Notes: a model not told the origin generated them from the sequence alone. A stretch of DNA of 64,000 bases from Achromobacter sp. AONIH1 (GCF_002902905.1 NZ_CP026124.1:4278001-4342000), one strand, 5' to 3'; positions 8,046 through 17,146 are shown, counted from the stretch's first letter. Program-made: numbers and translations.

Positions 8046-10142
8046 TCAGCTGCCCACCGCCGTGCCGTCCTGCTTCCAGATCACCACCGTGGCCGGACGC
8101 GGCCGGGTGGCGCTGGCGCCGTCCGGCCATTTCGAGGCGATCAGCGGATTGTTCTGCGCATCCGTCACGCTCGGGCCTTCGCCTGGGTGCTGGATGTTGA
8201 TGAACAGGTACTTCAGGTCCGGCGTCCAGGTCAGGCCCGTCACTTCGCAGCCGACCGGGCCGGTCATGAAGCGGCGGATTTCCTTGCTGCCCGTGTTGGC
8301 GACCAGCATCTGGTTGTTGCCCTGGCCGGCGTAGGCGCCGGTGTTGGAGTAGTTGCCGTCGGTCTCGATCCACAGCAGGCCGCGCTTGTCGAAAGCCAGG
8401 CCGTCGGGGCTGTTGAAGGTGTTCTCGGCGGTGACGTTGGCCGAGCCGCTGCGCAGGTCGGTGCGCGGATACAGCGTGGGGTTGCCGGCCAGCACGAAGA
8501 TGTCCCATTCGAAACTCAGCGAAGCCGGGTCGCCGCTCTTTTCGCGCCAGCGCACGATCTGGCCGTAGACGTTGTTGGCGCGCGGATTGGCGTCGTTCGG
8601 GCCGGGGTGCTTGGTGCCAGGGTAACGGTCGTTGCCGCTGCCGCGCGAGCTGTTGTTGGTCAGCGTGACGTAGGCCTCGCGCGTCACCGGGTGGGTGGTG
8701 ATCCACTCGGGACGGTCCATCGGCGTGGCGCCCACGGCGTCGGCCGCCTGGCGGGTCTTGACCAGCAGTTCGCCCATGTCCTGGTTGAACAGCGCGCCCA
8801 GCGTGCCGCCGGCCAGCGCCGGAGTGTCCAGCTTGAGCGGGATCCATTCGCCCACGCCCATGGCGTCGCCCTGCGCGGCGCCGTCCAGGAAGCGCGCCAC
8901 GTACAGCGTGCCCTTGTCCAGCAGCAGGCGGTTCAGCGCCGGGCGGGCCGGGTCGTACTTGCCGTCGGAGACGAACTTGTAGATGTACTCGCTGGCCTGG
9001 TCGTCGCCCATGTAGACCACGACGCGCTTGTCGTCGGCCAGCGTCATGGCGGCGTTTTCGTGCTTGAAGCGGCCCAGCGCGGTCAGCTTCTTGGGCGTGG
9101 AGTTCGGATCGAACGGGTCGATCTCCACGATCCAGCCGCAGCGGTTGTATTCGTTGGGCTCGATCGACCAGTTGAAGCGGTCGTCGAAGTAGTCCCAGCG
9201 GTACGAGCTGCTGGAGGTCTTGCCCGTGCCCTTGTAGCGCTCCATGTGGCGCTGGTACTCGGTGTCGGGGTAGTTCACCGAGGCGGGCGCGGCGTTGCTG
9301 ATGCCGAAGTAGTCGGTGAAGTTCTCTTCACAGGTGAGGTAGGTGTTCCACAGCGTGTAGCCATTGCCGCAGTTGCCGAAGGTGCCGAAGCAGCGCGTGC
9401 CGGACGGGTCCGCGTTGGTCTTGACCAGGCGGCTGCCGGCGGCCGGGCCGACCAGTTGCATGGCGACATTGGCGTTGACGCTGCGGTTGAACGGCGAATC
9501 CAGCACCGGCTCCCACTTGCCGTTGTTCAGGCGGATGTGCAGCACCGACACGCCATGCGCGTGCTGCGACTTGCGCACCCAGTCCAGGTTCCACTGGGCG
9601 TTGCCCGGCACCACGCCCACGGGGTAGAAGTACTCCGGCGTGGTGTATTCGTGGTTGGTGACCATCAGGCCTTCGACGCTGCTGCCCGTGGCGCTGTCGG
9701 TGCCGTCGATGGGGAAGAAGTGCATGCCGTCATGGTTGTAGCCGATCTGGCGCGCCTGATCGGCGCCGCCGTTGCTGGCGTCGGCCTTGAAGGCGGGCGC
9801 GCCGGCGAACAGCGGATCGCCCCAGCGGTTGAGCACGGCGTACTGGTAGCCCTCGGGCACCACGACGGTGTCGGCCGTGCTCACGGGCACGGCCTTGAAG
9901 TTCAGGTCGACCGGCTTGGGCTGCTCCGGCGTGGGCTTGCCCGGCGTCGTGGGCTTGGCGGGAGAATCATCATCGTCATCGCTGCCACAGGCGGTCAGGC
10001 CCGCGCCCATGAAGCCGACCGCGCCGGCGCCCAGACCGGCCTTCAGGAAGCCGCGGCGCGACAGCACGCGGCTCACCACGTCGTTGAAATGGGGGGCGGT
10101 GGACGCGTTGGACGGGATGTCGTCCAGATCCGGAGTGCTCAT
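8046..10142 (-). CDS. phoX: PhoX-family alkaline phosphatase (DUF839), Tat-exported
   Basis: 698 residues. A twin-arginine signal (SRRGFLKAGLGAGAVGFMG, residues 28-46) predicts folded export to the periplasm, where PhoX enzymes dephosphorylate organic phosphate esters using Ca and Fe. The mature region carries typical PhoX blocks such as VTNHEYT, GIVEIDPFDPNS-like WIVEIDPFDPNSTPKK, MGDDQASEYIYKFV and SPDGLAFD. A Cys directly after the signal (LTACGS) could also make it a lipoprotein. A Pho-box-like direct repeat lies about 90 bases upstream, so induction by phosphate starvation through PhoB is expected. Gene symbol by family; biochemical identity not proven. Confidence 0.92.
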   Translation of the reverse strand: MSTPDLDDIPSNASTAPHFNDVVSRVLSRRGFLKAGLGAGAVGFMGAGLTACGSDDDDDSPAKPTTPGKPTPEQPKPVDLNFKAVPVSTADTVVVPEGYQYAVLNRWGDPLFAGAPAFKADASNGGADQARQIGYNHDGMHFFPIDGTDSATGSSVEGLMVTNHEYTTPEYFYPVGVVPGNAQWNLDWVRKSQHAHGVSVLHIRLNNGKWEPVLDSPFNRSVNANVAMQLVGPAAGSRLVKTNADPSGTRCFGTFGNCGNGYTLWNTYLTCEENFTDYFGISNAAPASVNYPDTEYQRHMERYKGTGKTSSSSYRWDYFDDRFNWSIEPNEYNRCGWIVEIDPFDPNSTPKKLTALGRFKHENAAMTLADDKRVVVYMGDDQASEYIYKFVSDGKYDPARPALNRLLLDKGTLYVARFLDGAAQGDAMGVGEWIPLKLDTPALAGGTLGALFNQDMGELLVKTRQAADAVGATPMDRPEWITTHPVTREAYVTLTNNSSRGSGNDRYPGTKHPGPNDANPRANNVYGQIVRWREKSGDPASLSFEWDIFVLAGNPTLYPRTDLRSGSANVTAENTFNSPDGLAFDKRGLLWIETDGNYSNTGAYAGQGNNQMLVANTGSKEIRRFMTGPVGCEVTGLTWTPDLKYLFINIQHPGEGPSVTDAQNNPLIASKWPDGASATRPRPATVVIWKQDGTAVGS

Positions 10143-10228
10143 CAGTGTTCCCGTGATGTGTCATTCGTGTGACAGACGCCACCTCGGCGCTGCCTGCGAG
10201 CATCATCGTTCGGGAACATTGCCCGGGA

Positions 10229-10246
10229 ATGACAGCAAACTGAAAG
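10229..10246 (-). promoter_or_regulatory. Pho-box-like PhoB site upstream of phoX
   Basis: On the minus strand the sequence is CTTTCAG-TTTG-CTGTCAT, two 7-base half-sites with the 11-base periodicity of PhoB boxes (consensus CTGTCAT-N4-CTGTCA). One half-site is perfect and the other has two changes. It lies 87 bases before the phoX ATG. Confidence 0.6.
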
Positions 10247-10248
10247 CG

Positions 10249-11214
10249 TTAGGACAGCGGGGCCGGGCGGATGAACTGCTGTTCTGTGACCGTCGAACCC
10301 CATTGCTCTCCGGCTTCCTCGCGCACCAGCTGGAAGCCGACCGATTCATACAGCTTGCGGGCCGCATCGAGTCCCTTGAAGGTCCAGAGCCGGGTGGCGG
10401 CGAAGCCGAGCCGGTCGCAGTAGGCCACGGCCTCGGCCAACAGCTGGCGGCCCACGCCGCTGCCGCGACAGCCGTCGTCCAGGATGAACCAGCGCAGGTG
10501 CGCGTGGTTGTTGCCCAGGTCCTGGCCGTCGATGGCGACCGAGCCGACGATGCGGTCGTTCAGCAGCGCCAGCCAGACATGGTTGCCGGTCTGGTTGAGC
10601 CGGCCGGCGAATTCGGCCACGCCGGTCGCGACCTGGCTTTCGAAGAACTGGCCGAAGCCCGCGTGGCGCGCGTAGAACGCGGCGTGCATCTCGGTGATGC
10701 GGCCGATCATGCCGGGCTGGTAGCCGGCGTGGATCGTGATCGGATTGGATGCGCCGGGCCGGAACGCCTCGTCGTTTTCGCGGCAGGCCTGCAAGGCCTG
10801 GGCATAGGCGCCCAGACCCTGGGCCACGGCCTGGCGCTGCGAGGGATTGAGCCGCGCCATCGCGGTGTTGACCTGCATCCGGCCATAGGCGTGGATCTGG
10901 TCCACCTTGCGCTTGCCGGCCCGGGTCAGCGACAGCTGCTTGACGCGGGCGTCGTCGCCGGCCACGGCTTCCTCCAGCTCGCCGGCCTCGATCAGCTTGG
11001 CCAGCATGCGGCTGATGCTGGACTTGTCCAGGCCCAGGAAGGGCGCGAGCTGCGCCGCCGTCATGGCGCCGCGCGCGTCGATCTCCAGCAGCGTGTGCAC
11101 CGCCGAGGCGGAATGGCCGCTGGCCGCCAGCGTGGACTGCATGAAGCCGAGTTCGCGGACCATGCTGCGGGACGCGGCGCGGATGTCTTCGACGAGGGAT
11201 GGGTCGGTGCTCAT
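10249..11214 (-). CDS. MarR-type regulator fused to GNAT acetyltransferase
   Basis: 321 residues. Residues 1 to about 145 form a MarR winged helix (SASAVHTLLEID, LGLDKSSISRMLAKLIEAGEL). Residues 160-320 form a GNAT domain with the acetyl-CoA loop DDGCRGSGVGRQLLAEAV followed by GFAATRLWTFKGLDAARKLYESVGF. Such MarR-GNAT fusions are known. They probably sense a small molecule while acetylating a substrate, though neither is known here. The start at 11214 (MSTDPS) is preferred; 11259 lies inside the operator dyad. It ends just before the Pho box of phoX and is probably autoregulated. Confidence 0.88.
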   Translation of the reverse strand: MSTDPSLVEDIRAASRSMVRELGFMQSTLAASGHSASAVHTLLEIDARGAMTAAQLAPFLGLDKSSISRMLAKLIEAGELEEAVAGDDARVKQLSLTRAGKRKVDQIHAYGRMQVNTAMARLNPSQRQAVAQGLGAYAQALQACRENDEAFRPGASNPITIHAGYQPGMIGRITEMHAAFYARHAGFGQFFESQVATGVAEFAGRLNQTGNHVWLALLNDRIVGSVAIDGQDLGNNHAHLRWFILDDGCRGSGVGRQLLAEAVAYCDRLGFAATRLWTFKGLDAARKLYESVGFQLVREEAGEQWGSTVTEQQFIRPAPLS

Positions 11215-11242
11215 GGCGGCTCCATGGTGGGGCGATGCAGGA

Positions 11243-11263
11243 TTGGTTGTATCGTACAACTAA
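11243..11263. promoter_or_regulatory. Palindromic operator before MarR-GNAT gene
   Basis: TTGGTTGTA-TCG-TACAACTAA is an inverted repeat with nine-base arms and one mismatch; the inner six bases are perfect. It sits 29 bases upstream of the regulator start and looks like a MarR-dimer operator for autorepression. Confidence 0.6.
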
Positions 11264-11325
11264 TGTTCCGGCCGCGTCCAGCGTCGTGCAATGGCAAGGG
11301 GCCGCCCGGAGCCGGCGGCCGGTCT

Positions 11326-12213
11326 TCAGGTGGAATCGAACAGGCGCAGGATGGCGTCGCGCGCGTGGACAGTGCGCGGATTGCGCATCGCGCCCTTGTT
11401 CCAGACCAGGTACAGATCATTGCGCTGTGCGACCGCGCGGCGCGGGGCCAGGGCGGCCAGGCGGCCGGCCTTGAGGGCAGGCGCGCACAGATAGTCGGGC
11501 AGGACGGACCAGCCGTGGCCCGCGATCACCAGGTCCTGGATGATGCGCAGGTCCGGGATGGTCATGGCCGCCTGCAAGGCGGGGGGCAGGCGGAACATCG
11601 CGTTCCAGACAGGTCGCACCAGGGGCAGGTCCTCGTCGTAGGCGATGAGGGGCAGCGATGCCAGTCCGGCGGCCAGGGCGCGCTTGTCCAGGCTGGCCGC
11701 CAGCGCGGGCGCGAGCACCAGCTGGAACCGCTCGGTGAGCAGTCTGGCGTAGCCATGCGCGCGCTCGTCGGGCAGGGACGCGGTGACGGCCAGGTCGGCG
11801 CTGGCGTCGCCGAGCAGGCCGTAGATGCGTTCGCGGTTGCCGGTGTGCACGCGGATCCGCAGGCCTTGCTCCATGAGCGGCGCCAGTCCGTCGGCCAGCC
11901 GCGCGGCGATGAAGTCGGCGGGGCCGGCGATGTGCAGCGTGCCGGACAGGTCACCGCCCAGCTTGTAGCTGGCCAGGCGGGCCTGCAAGCCGTCGAGCAT
12001 GGGGCCGACGGCGCGCGCCAGTTCATGGGCGGCGTCGGTGGGGGTGACGCCGCGCGCCCGCCGCAGGAACAGCGGCTTGCCGACGAAGGCTTCCAGCGCC
12101 TGGATGTGCAGGGACGCTGCCGGCTGGGTCATGCCCAGGCGTTCGGCGGCCCGCGAGAAAGATGAGAGCCGATAGGCCTCGATGAAGGTATGCAGATGAT
12201 CCAGGTGGCTCAT
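11326..12213 (-). CDS. LysR-family transcriptional regulator
   Basis: 295 residues from MSHLDHLHTFIEAYRLSSF. The HTH (RAAERLGMTQPAASLHIQAL) lies at residues 17-36, followed by the co-inducer domain. The ATG at 12276 would add 21 residues from the promoter region and is rejected. It is divergent from the MFS exporter at 12360 with 146 bases between them, the usual regulator-exporter arrangement, so it likely controls that transporter. Effector unknown. Confidence 0.92.
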   Translation of the reverse strand: MSHLDHLHTFIEAYRLSSFSRAAERLGMTQPAASLHIQALEAFVGKPLFLRRARGVTPTDAAHELARAVGPMLDGLQARLASYKLGGDLSGTLHIAGPADFIAARLADGLAPLMEQGLRIRVHTGNRERIYGLLGDASADLAVTASLPDERAHGYARLLTERFQLVLAPALAASLDKRALAAGLASLPLIAYDEDLPLVRPVWNAMFRLPPALQAAMTIPDLRIIQDLVIAGHGWSVLPDYLCAPALKAGRLAALAPRRAVAQRNDLYLVWNKGAMRNPRTVHARDAILRLFDST

Positions 12214-12359
12214 GGCGTCGTGCCGCCGGGCGGCGCGTGGTGGCCCCAGCCATAAGAAAAATTGGCCTGAGGGCATGAAATCATCATTTTATCTATCGCT
12301 GGCGCTTGCCTAGAGTGTGCGCGTGTCTTGATTCACGCTTCATCCTCAGAGGGTCCATC
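12214..12359. promoter_or_regulatory. Divergent LysR / MFS promoter region
   Basis: An AT-rich core contains the small dyad AAAT-CATC-ATTT at 12278-12289 inside a near-symmetric ATGAAA...TTTTAT block. This is the likely LysR binding zone, called by position and symmetry only. Confidence 0.35.
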
Positions 12360-13550
12360 ATGCCGTTCGTGGTTTATCTTTTCGCGCTCAGCGCATTCGC
12401 GCTGGGCCTGGCCGAGTTCGTGCCGATCGGCTTGGCGCACGCCATCGCCCGGGGGCTGCAGGTCGGCGTCGGGCAGGCGGGCAGCGCCGTGACGCTGTAC
12501 GCGCTGGGCGCGACCTTCGCCGCGCCGGTGTTGAGCGCCGTGACGGCCGGCTGGCCGCGCCGGCGCGCCGTGCTGGCGGCGATGCTGGCGTTTGCGGCGG
12601 GCAGCCTGGCCGCCGCGCTGGCCCCCGACCTGGCGTCCATGCAGGCGGCGCGTTTCGTCGCCGGCATGGGACATGGCCTGTTTCTCGCCGTCGCGTCCGC
12701 CGCCGCCGCGCAGCTGGCGGGAGACGCCAAGGCCGGCCGCGCCGTGGCCGTGGTGTTCGCGGGCTTCACGGCCGCGATGGCGATCGGCGTTCCGGTCGGT
12801 GCCTATATCGGCGAGACGATCTCCTGGCGGCTCGTGCTGGCGGCGATCGCGGCTTGCGGCGGCGTGGGATGCGCGGGGCTGCTGTGGGGCATGAAAGCGC
12901 AGCCCGCTACGGACGCGGCGCGCGGCGCGGGGTCGGCGGGGCGGGCGCTGAAGACGCTGCTGCATCCGGCCTTGCTGGCCGCCACGGCGGTGACGGTGCT
13001 GGCCTACGCGGGATCGTTCTCGGCCTATACGTACGTCGCGCCGCTCCTGCTGGACACGACAGGCGTTGATGTCCGCGCCGTGGGGATGTACATGCTGGCC
13101 TACGGGCTGTTCGCCGCCATCGGCAATGCGCTGGGCGGCAGGTTGACCGACAGCCTCGGCGTGCAGCGCGCCAGTGTGGCCATCGTGGCGGGCATCGGCG
13201 CGGCGTCCCTGGGCATGTGGGCGGGCGCGCGTTCGCCGGTGGCGATGGGCGTGGCGGTCGCTGCGCTGGGCTTGTTCACCTATGCGGCGGTGCCCGCGCT
13301 GCAGGCCCGGCTGATGGGCATCGCCAGGCTGCGCGCGCCGCAGGCGCAGGGCGTGGCCGCCGGGCTGAACATCGCGGGCTTTAATTCCGGCATCGCGTTG
13401 GGCGCCTGGGCGGGCGGCCTGACACTGGGGCTGTCGGGGGTGGCCCGAGTCGGACTGGCCGGCGGGCTGCTCGCGTTGCTGGGGCTGGCGCTGCTGCTGT
13501 GGCAGGCACGCACGCCGGTCAGTGTTGCTGACGAATGCCTGAATGAGTAA
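12360..13550 (+). CDS. MFS transporter, drug/sugar efflux type (AraJ/YdhP-like)
   Basis: 396 residues with about 12 hydrophobic segments. The N-terminal ALGLAEFVPIGL is typical of the DHA1 AraJ/CmlA-like branch (ALG.AEF.P.GLL). The motif ARFVAGMGHGLFLAVAS is the family signature in TM4-5, and the DRVAR-like basic loop is replaced by GWPRRRAVLA. It probably exports a hydrophobic compound or sugar from the inner membrane. The start at 12360 follows AGAGGGTCC, a reasonable ribosome site; an in-frame start at 12306 would add a non-hydrophobic leader. Controlled by the divergent LysR gene by inference. Confidence 0.88.
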   Translation: MPFVVYLFALSAFALGLAEFVPIGLAHAIARGLQVGVGQAGSAVTLYALGATFAAPVLSAVTAGWPRRRAVLAAMLAFAAGSLAAALAPDLASMQAARFVAGMGHGLFLAVASAAAAQLAGDAKAGRAVAVVFAGFTAAMAIGVPVGAYIGETISWRLVLAAIAACGGVGCAGLLWGMKAQPATDAARGAGSAGRALKTLLHPALLAATAVTVLAYAGSFSAYTYVAPLLLDTTGVDVRAVGMYMLAYGLFAAIGNALGGRLTDSLGVQRASVAIVAGIGAASLGMWAGARSPVAMGVAVAALGLFTYAAVPALQARLMGIARLRAPQAQGVAAGLNIAGFNSGIALGAWAGGLTLGLSGVARVGLAGGLLALLGLALLLWQARTPVSVADECLNE

Positions 13551-13646
13551 TCAGGATATAAAAACTCTGTCGTTCGCGCGCGCCCGCGCCGCCGATATCG
13601 TCGCGGTTCGAGAGGGAAGCCTTCCCGACATGACAAGGAGAACCCG

Positions 13647-14573
13647 ATGTCCCTACGCAATCTGCTGGCCGGCGCGGTCGCGGCGCTGGCCTTGCTGGCC
13701 GCCGCGCCCGCGACGGCGCAACACGCCAAGTTCCTGGTCAGCACCGACTGGCTGGAACAGAACCTGAAGAACCCCAAGGTGCGCGTGGTCGAGGTCAGCG
13801 TGAATCCCGGCCTGTACGAGCGCGGCCATATCCCGGGCGCGGCCAACGTCAGCTGGCATACCGACCTGGTCGACACCGTCAGCCGCGACATCGCGCCGCC
13901 CGCGCAGTTCCAGGCTCTGCTGGCGCGCGCCGGCATCGACGCCGATACCACCACCATCCTGTACGGCGACAACAACAACTGGTTCGCGGCCTGGGGCGCC
14001 TGGGTGTTCGACATCTACGGCATCCAGAACGTGAAGCTGCTGGACGGCGGCCGCAAGAAATGGGAGGCCGAGGGCCGGCCGCTGGCCAACAGCGCCACCG
14101 TGCACGCGCCGGGCAACGCCCGCGTCAAGGACGCCAACCCGGCGCTGCGCGCGCGGCTGCAGGACGTGCTGGCCGTGGCGCGCAAGGAAAAGCCCGGCGT
14201 GCTGGTCGATATCCGCTCGGCCGACGAATACAACGGCAAGATCTTCGCGCCCAACGGCGTGCCCGAGCTGGCGGTGCGTGCCGGCCATGTGCCGGGCGCG
14301 GTCAACGTGACCTGGAGCAAGCTGGTGGCCGAGGACGGCACCTTCAAGTCCGCCGAGGAACTGAAGGCCATCTACCAGGCCGCCGGGGTGGACGGCAGCA
14401 AGCCGGTCATCACCTACTGCCGCATCGGCGAGCGTTCCAGCCATTCCTGGTTCGCGCTGAGCAAGCTGCTGGGCTATGAGACGCGCAACTATGACGGCTC
14501 GTGGACCGAGTATGGCAACAGCGTGGGCTCGCCCATCAGCAACCCGGCCGGCACGGTCTGGGGAAAGACCTGA
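13647..14573 (+). CDS. Periplasmic sulfurtransferase (tandem rhodanese)
   Basis: 308 residues with a Sec signal peptide (LLAGAVAALALLAAAPATAQ). Two rhodanese domains follow: an inactive N-terminal one (residues 30-140, ERGHIPGAANVSWHTDL) and an active C-terminal one (165-300) with persulfide Cys258 in YCRIGERSS, the six-residue loop of thiosulfate-type rhodaneses. It should transfer sulfane sulfur from thiosulfate or a related donor in the periplasm. A strong AAGGAG ribosome site precedes ATG 13647. Its stop overlaps the start of a YeeE/YedE transporter, so sulfur handling and uptake are coupled. Confidence 0.92.
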   Translation: MSLRNLLAGAVAALALLAAAPATAQHAKFLVSTDWLEQNLKNPKVRVVEVSVNPGLYERGHIPGAANVSWHTDLVDTVSRDIAPPAQFQALLARAGIDADTTTILYGDNNNWFAAWGAWVFDIYGIQNVKLLDGGRKKWEAEGRPLANSATVHAPGNARVKDANPALRARLQDVLAVARKEKPGVLVDIRSADEYNGKIFAPNGVPELAVRAGHVPGAVNVTWSKLVAEDGTFKSAEELKAIYQAAGVDGSKPVITYCRIGERSSHSWFALSKLLGYETRNYDGSWTEYGNSVGSPISNPAGTVWGKT

Positions 14574-15745
14574 TGCGCGCAGGCCTGACGGCGGCCGCCG
14601 GCGTGCTGGCGGCCGTCTTGTTGTGGGCAGGCTGGCTGTCGGGCCTGCCCGAGGTCGGGCGGGCGCTGTCCCTGTCGGCGCTGCTGGGCGCGGCCTTCGG
14701 CGTGGTCTTGCAGCGCTCGCGCTTCTGCTTCTATTGCATCGCGCGCGACTTCATCCAGCGGCGCGAGGCCTCGGGGCTGTACGCGGTGCTGATCGCGCTG
14801 GCCGCCGGCACGCTGGGCTATCACGCGGTGTTCGGCGCCTTTCTGCCGGTGCCGGGCGCCGATCGCCTCCCGCCGGGCGCGCATATCGGGCCGGTGAGCG
14901 TGGCGCTGGCGGTCGGGGCGTTTGTGTTCGGATTGGGCATGCGGATCTCGGGATCCTGCATCAGCGCGCACTTCTACCGCATCGGCGAGGGCGCGCCGGG
15001 CTCGCCCTTCGCGCTGCTGGGGGCGGCGGTCGGCTTCGCGCTGGGCTTTGCCTCGTGGAACACGTTGTACCTGTCGCTGATCCAGCAGGCGCCGGTGATC
15101 TGGCTGCCGCGTCATCTGGGCTATGGCGGCTCGGCGCTGCTGCAATGCGCGGCGCTGGCGGCGCTGGCGTGGGGGATCGCGCGTCTGTCGCGGTCGGAGG
15201 TCGCCGCGCGCGATGCCGGCGACGCCACGGCCGATGCGTGGCAGGTCGCGCTGCGGCTGCGCTGGCCCGCCGCCGCAGGCGGGCTGGCCGTGGCCTTCAT
15301 CGCCGTCATCGCCTATCTGCGCGTCGCGCCGCTGGGCGTGACCGCCGAGCTGGGCAGCCTGGCGCGCACGGCGGCCTTCGATGCCGGCTGGCTGCCGGCG
15401 CGGCTGGCGGGGTTGGATGGTTTCGCCGGTTGCGCCACGGCGGTCAAGCAGGCGCTGCTGTCGAACAACGGCGTGTTCGTGCTGTCGCTGGTGGCGGGCG
15501 CCTGGGCCGCCGCGCTGGCGGCGGGGGCGTTCAAGCCCAGGCTGCCGTCGGCGGCGCAGATCGGCCGAAACTTCGCCGGTGGCGTGCTGATGGGCTGGGG
15601 TGGCATGACCGCGCTGGGCTGCACCGTGGGGACGCTGCTGTCGGGCGTGATGGCGGGGGCCTTGTCGGGGTGGGTCTTCGGGGCCTGCTGCTACGCGGGG
15701 ATCTGGGCGGGGTTGAAGCTGACCCCCGCGCGCGGCCTTACTTGA
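14573..15745 (+). CDS. YeeE/YedE-family thiosulfate/sulfur transporter
   Basis: 390 residues, polytopic, translationally coupled (ATGA) to the periplasmic rhodanese. YeeE (TsuA) channels pass thiosulfate through conserved membrane cysteines. Candidate cysteines here are Cys52/Cys55 (RSRFCFYC), Cys129 (RISGSCISAHFYR), one in GFAGCATAVKQALL and one in GGMTALGCTVGTLLSG. The GMRISGSC and ALGCTVG motifs are the internal repeat of the family. It probably imports thiosulfate or the sulfane sulfur released by the upstream enzyme. The last 8 bases overlap the convergent HbpS-like gene. Confidence 0.9.
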   Translation: MRAGLTAAAGVLAAVLLWAGWLSGLPEVGRALSLSALLGAAFGVVLQRSRFCFYCIARDFIQRREASGLYAVLIALAAGTLGYHAVFGAFLPVPGADRLPPGAHIGPVSVALAVGAFVFGLGMRISGSCISAHFYRIGEGAPGSPFALLGAAVGFALGFASWNTLYLSLIQQAPVIWLPRHLGYGGSALLQCAALAALAWGIARLSRSEVAARDAGDATADAWQVALRLRWPAAAGGLAVAFIAVIAYLRVAPLGVTAELGSLARTAAFDAGWLPARLAGLDGFAGCATAVKQALLSNNGVFVLSLVAGAWAAALAAGAFKPRLPSAAQIGRNFAGGVLMGWGGMTALGCTVGTLLSGVMAGALSGWVFGACCYAGIWAGLKLTPARGLT

Positions 15746-16229
15746 ACAGCGCCGCGTTCTCGGCCAGCGCCGCGTCGGCGCATTCCGCGTCCAGGTGGCC
15801 GCCGGGCGCGCCGGCCACGCCGATGGCGCCGATCACGGCGGAGCCGGCCTTGACCGGCACGCCGCCGCCCAGCAGCAGGAAGCCGGGGATGTCCGTCAGG
15901 TTGGCGGCGCCGGGGTTCTTCTGCGCGTTTTCCATCATGGCCAGCGTCGGCGACTTGGCCGAGACCGAGGTGAAGGCCTTGGCGCGGCTGGCCTCGACAG
16001 TGTGCGGGCCGGCGTTGTCGGCGCGCACGAAGGCCTTGAGCACGCCGGCGCGGTCGACGACCGCGGCGCTGACGTTGTAGCCCTTGGCCTGGCAGGCGGC
16101 GACGCTGGCCGTGGCCAGCTTCTGCGCGTCGGCGGTGGAGATATTGCTTTCGGTGAGCACGGCGGCCTGGGCCATGCCGGCGGCCAGCGTGGAGGCGAGG
16201 GCCAGCGCGGCGAGCGGGAATCGGGTCAT
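15738..16229 (-). CDS. Periplasmic GlcG/HbpS-like heme-binding family protein
   Basis: 163 residues with a signal peptide (LAALALASTLAAGMAQA). The body is a single HbpS/GlcG domain (DUF336): LATASVAACQAKGYNVSAAVVDRAG, ADNAGPHTVEASRAKAFTS, and the terminal IGAIGVAGAPGGHLDAECA. Family members bind heme or corrinoids in the periplasm, often near redox enzymes. It is convergent with the sulfur transporter, overlapping its end by 8 bases. It shares no promoter with that operon, so a link to sulfur metabolism is only suggested by position. Confidence 0.88.
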   Translation of the reverse strand: MTRFPLAALALASTLAAGMAQAAVLTESNISTADAQKLATASVAACQAKGYNVSAAVVDRAGVLKAFVRADNAGPHTVEASRAKAFTSVSAKSPTLAMMENAQKNPGAANLTDIPGFLLLGGGVPVKAGSAVIGAIGVAGAPGGHLDAECADAALAENAALFK

Positions 16230-16315
16230 GTCTGCGTCCTTTCTACGTTGTGTGATCAGGTGCGGACAGTGTGGCCAAAAGCGCCGCGCGCCGGTATACG
16301 CCCGATTACGCCCGG

Positions 16316-16337
16316 GCCTCCGTAGCGCTACGGAGGC
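16316..16337. repeat. Perfect 22-base palindrome, related copy near 20911
   Basis: GCCTCCGTAGC meets its exact reverse complement with no loop. The string GCTACGGAGGCG recurs at about 20914, where TCCGTA-AGGC-TACGGA forms a looped version. Both are intergenic and downstream of minus-strand starts, suggesting a small dispersed palindromic repeat. Confidence 0.45.
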
Positions 16338-16399
16338 GGGCCTGGCGGGGCCGGCGGATGGCCTGCCGTCGCCAGTATGTCAAGGCGCGCGGGGCGCTC

Positions 16400-17146
16400 C
16401 TATCCGGCGCGGCACTCGTAGGTGCGCACGGCGTGCGTGGGGCCAGGCCGGGCTTGCGGCTCGACTTCCTGGCCCGACTCGTCGAACGCGCGCGCGATGC
16501 TGAAGCCGGCGCGCGCCAGCGCCTGCTGGAGCGCGGCCGAATCCAGGATGCGCATGGTCAGCGTGCGCTCGGCCACCTTGGCGCCATCCTTGTGGATCTC
16601 GAACACGCGATGGTTGACCTTGGTGGCGGGGTCGAACGTCGAGGTGCCATAGATCTCGAAGGTCACGCCGCAGGCATCGATCGCGCTGCCGACCTTCTGC
16701 CGTGCATGATTCAGCGTGTCCAGCGTCTCGGGCTCGCGCAGGCCGGTCTGGAACAGCGCGCGCGAGCCCGGTCCCATGTGCGCCCTGATCGAGTCCAGCG
16801 CCGCGTACAGCGCCTCGTCCGTGCAGGCGTGCTGCAGCGCGTTGTCGACGGCCATGACCAGGTCGAACGGGCGTTCCAGCCGCAGCGTGCGCATATCGCC
16901 CTGGACAAAGCACAGGCCGGGCCTGTCGCCGTGCGCCTGCGTGGCCAGCGCCACCATCTCCGGCGAGGCGTCGACGCCCGTGACGTCGGCCCGTTGCGCC
17001 AGGCGCGCCGCCAGGTTGCCGCAGCCGCTCGCCAGCTCCAATATGCTGGCGGCGTCGCCGGCGAGCCGGCACATGAAGGCGTGTTCCGCGTCATCCTGCG
17101 GCGTGAGCAGCTTGTACACGGAGGCGTCGGTGTAGATCGATTGCAC
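16400..17146 (-). CDS. Class I SAM-dependent methyltransferase, partner of P450
   Basis: 248 residues. The Rossmann motif I is ILELASGCGN (residues 35-44), motif II is VTGVDASPEM, the motif III region is QGDMRTL (82-88), and the acceptor-side loop is DLVMAVDNALQH (95-106). It should transfer a methyl group from SAM; the substrate cannot be read. It begins 16 bases after the stop of a cytochrome P450 gene on the same strand, and the two almost certainly form one operon. The nearby small peptide gene makes a peptide substrate plausible (inference). No signal peptide; cytosolic. Confidence 0.88.
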   Translation of the reverse strand: MQSIYTDASVYKLLTPQDDAEHAFMCRLAGDAASILELASGCGNLAARLAQRADVTGVDASPEMVALATQAHGDRPGLCFVQGDMRTLRLERPFDLVMAVDNALQHACTDEALYAALDSIRAHMGPGSRALFQTGLREPETLDTLNHARQKVGSAIDACGVTFEIYGTSTFDPATKVNHRVFEIHKDGAKVAERTLTMRILDSAALQQALARAGFSIARAFDESGQEVEPQARPGPTHAVRTYECRAG

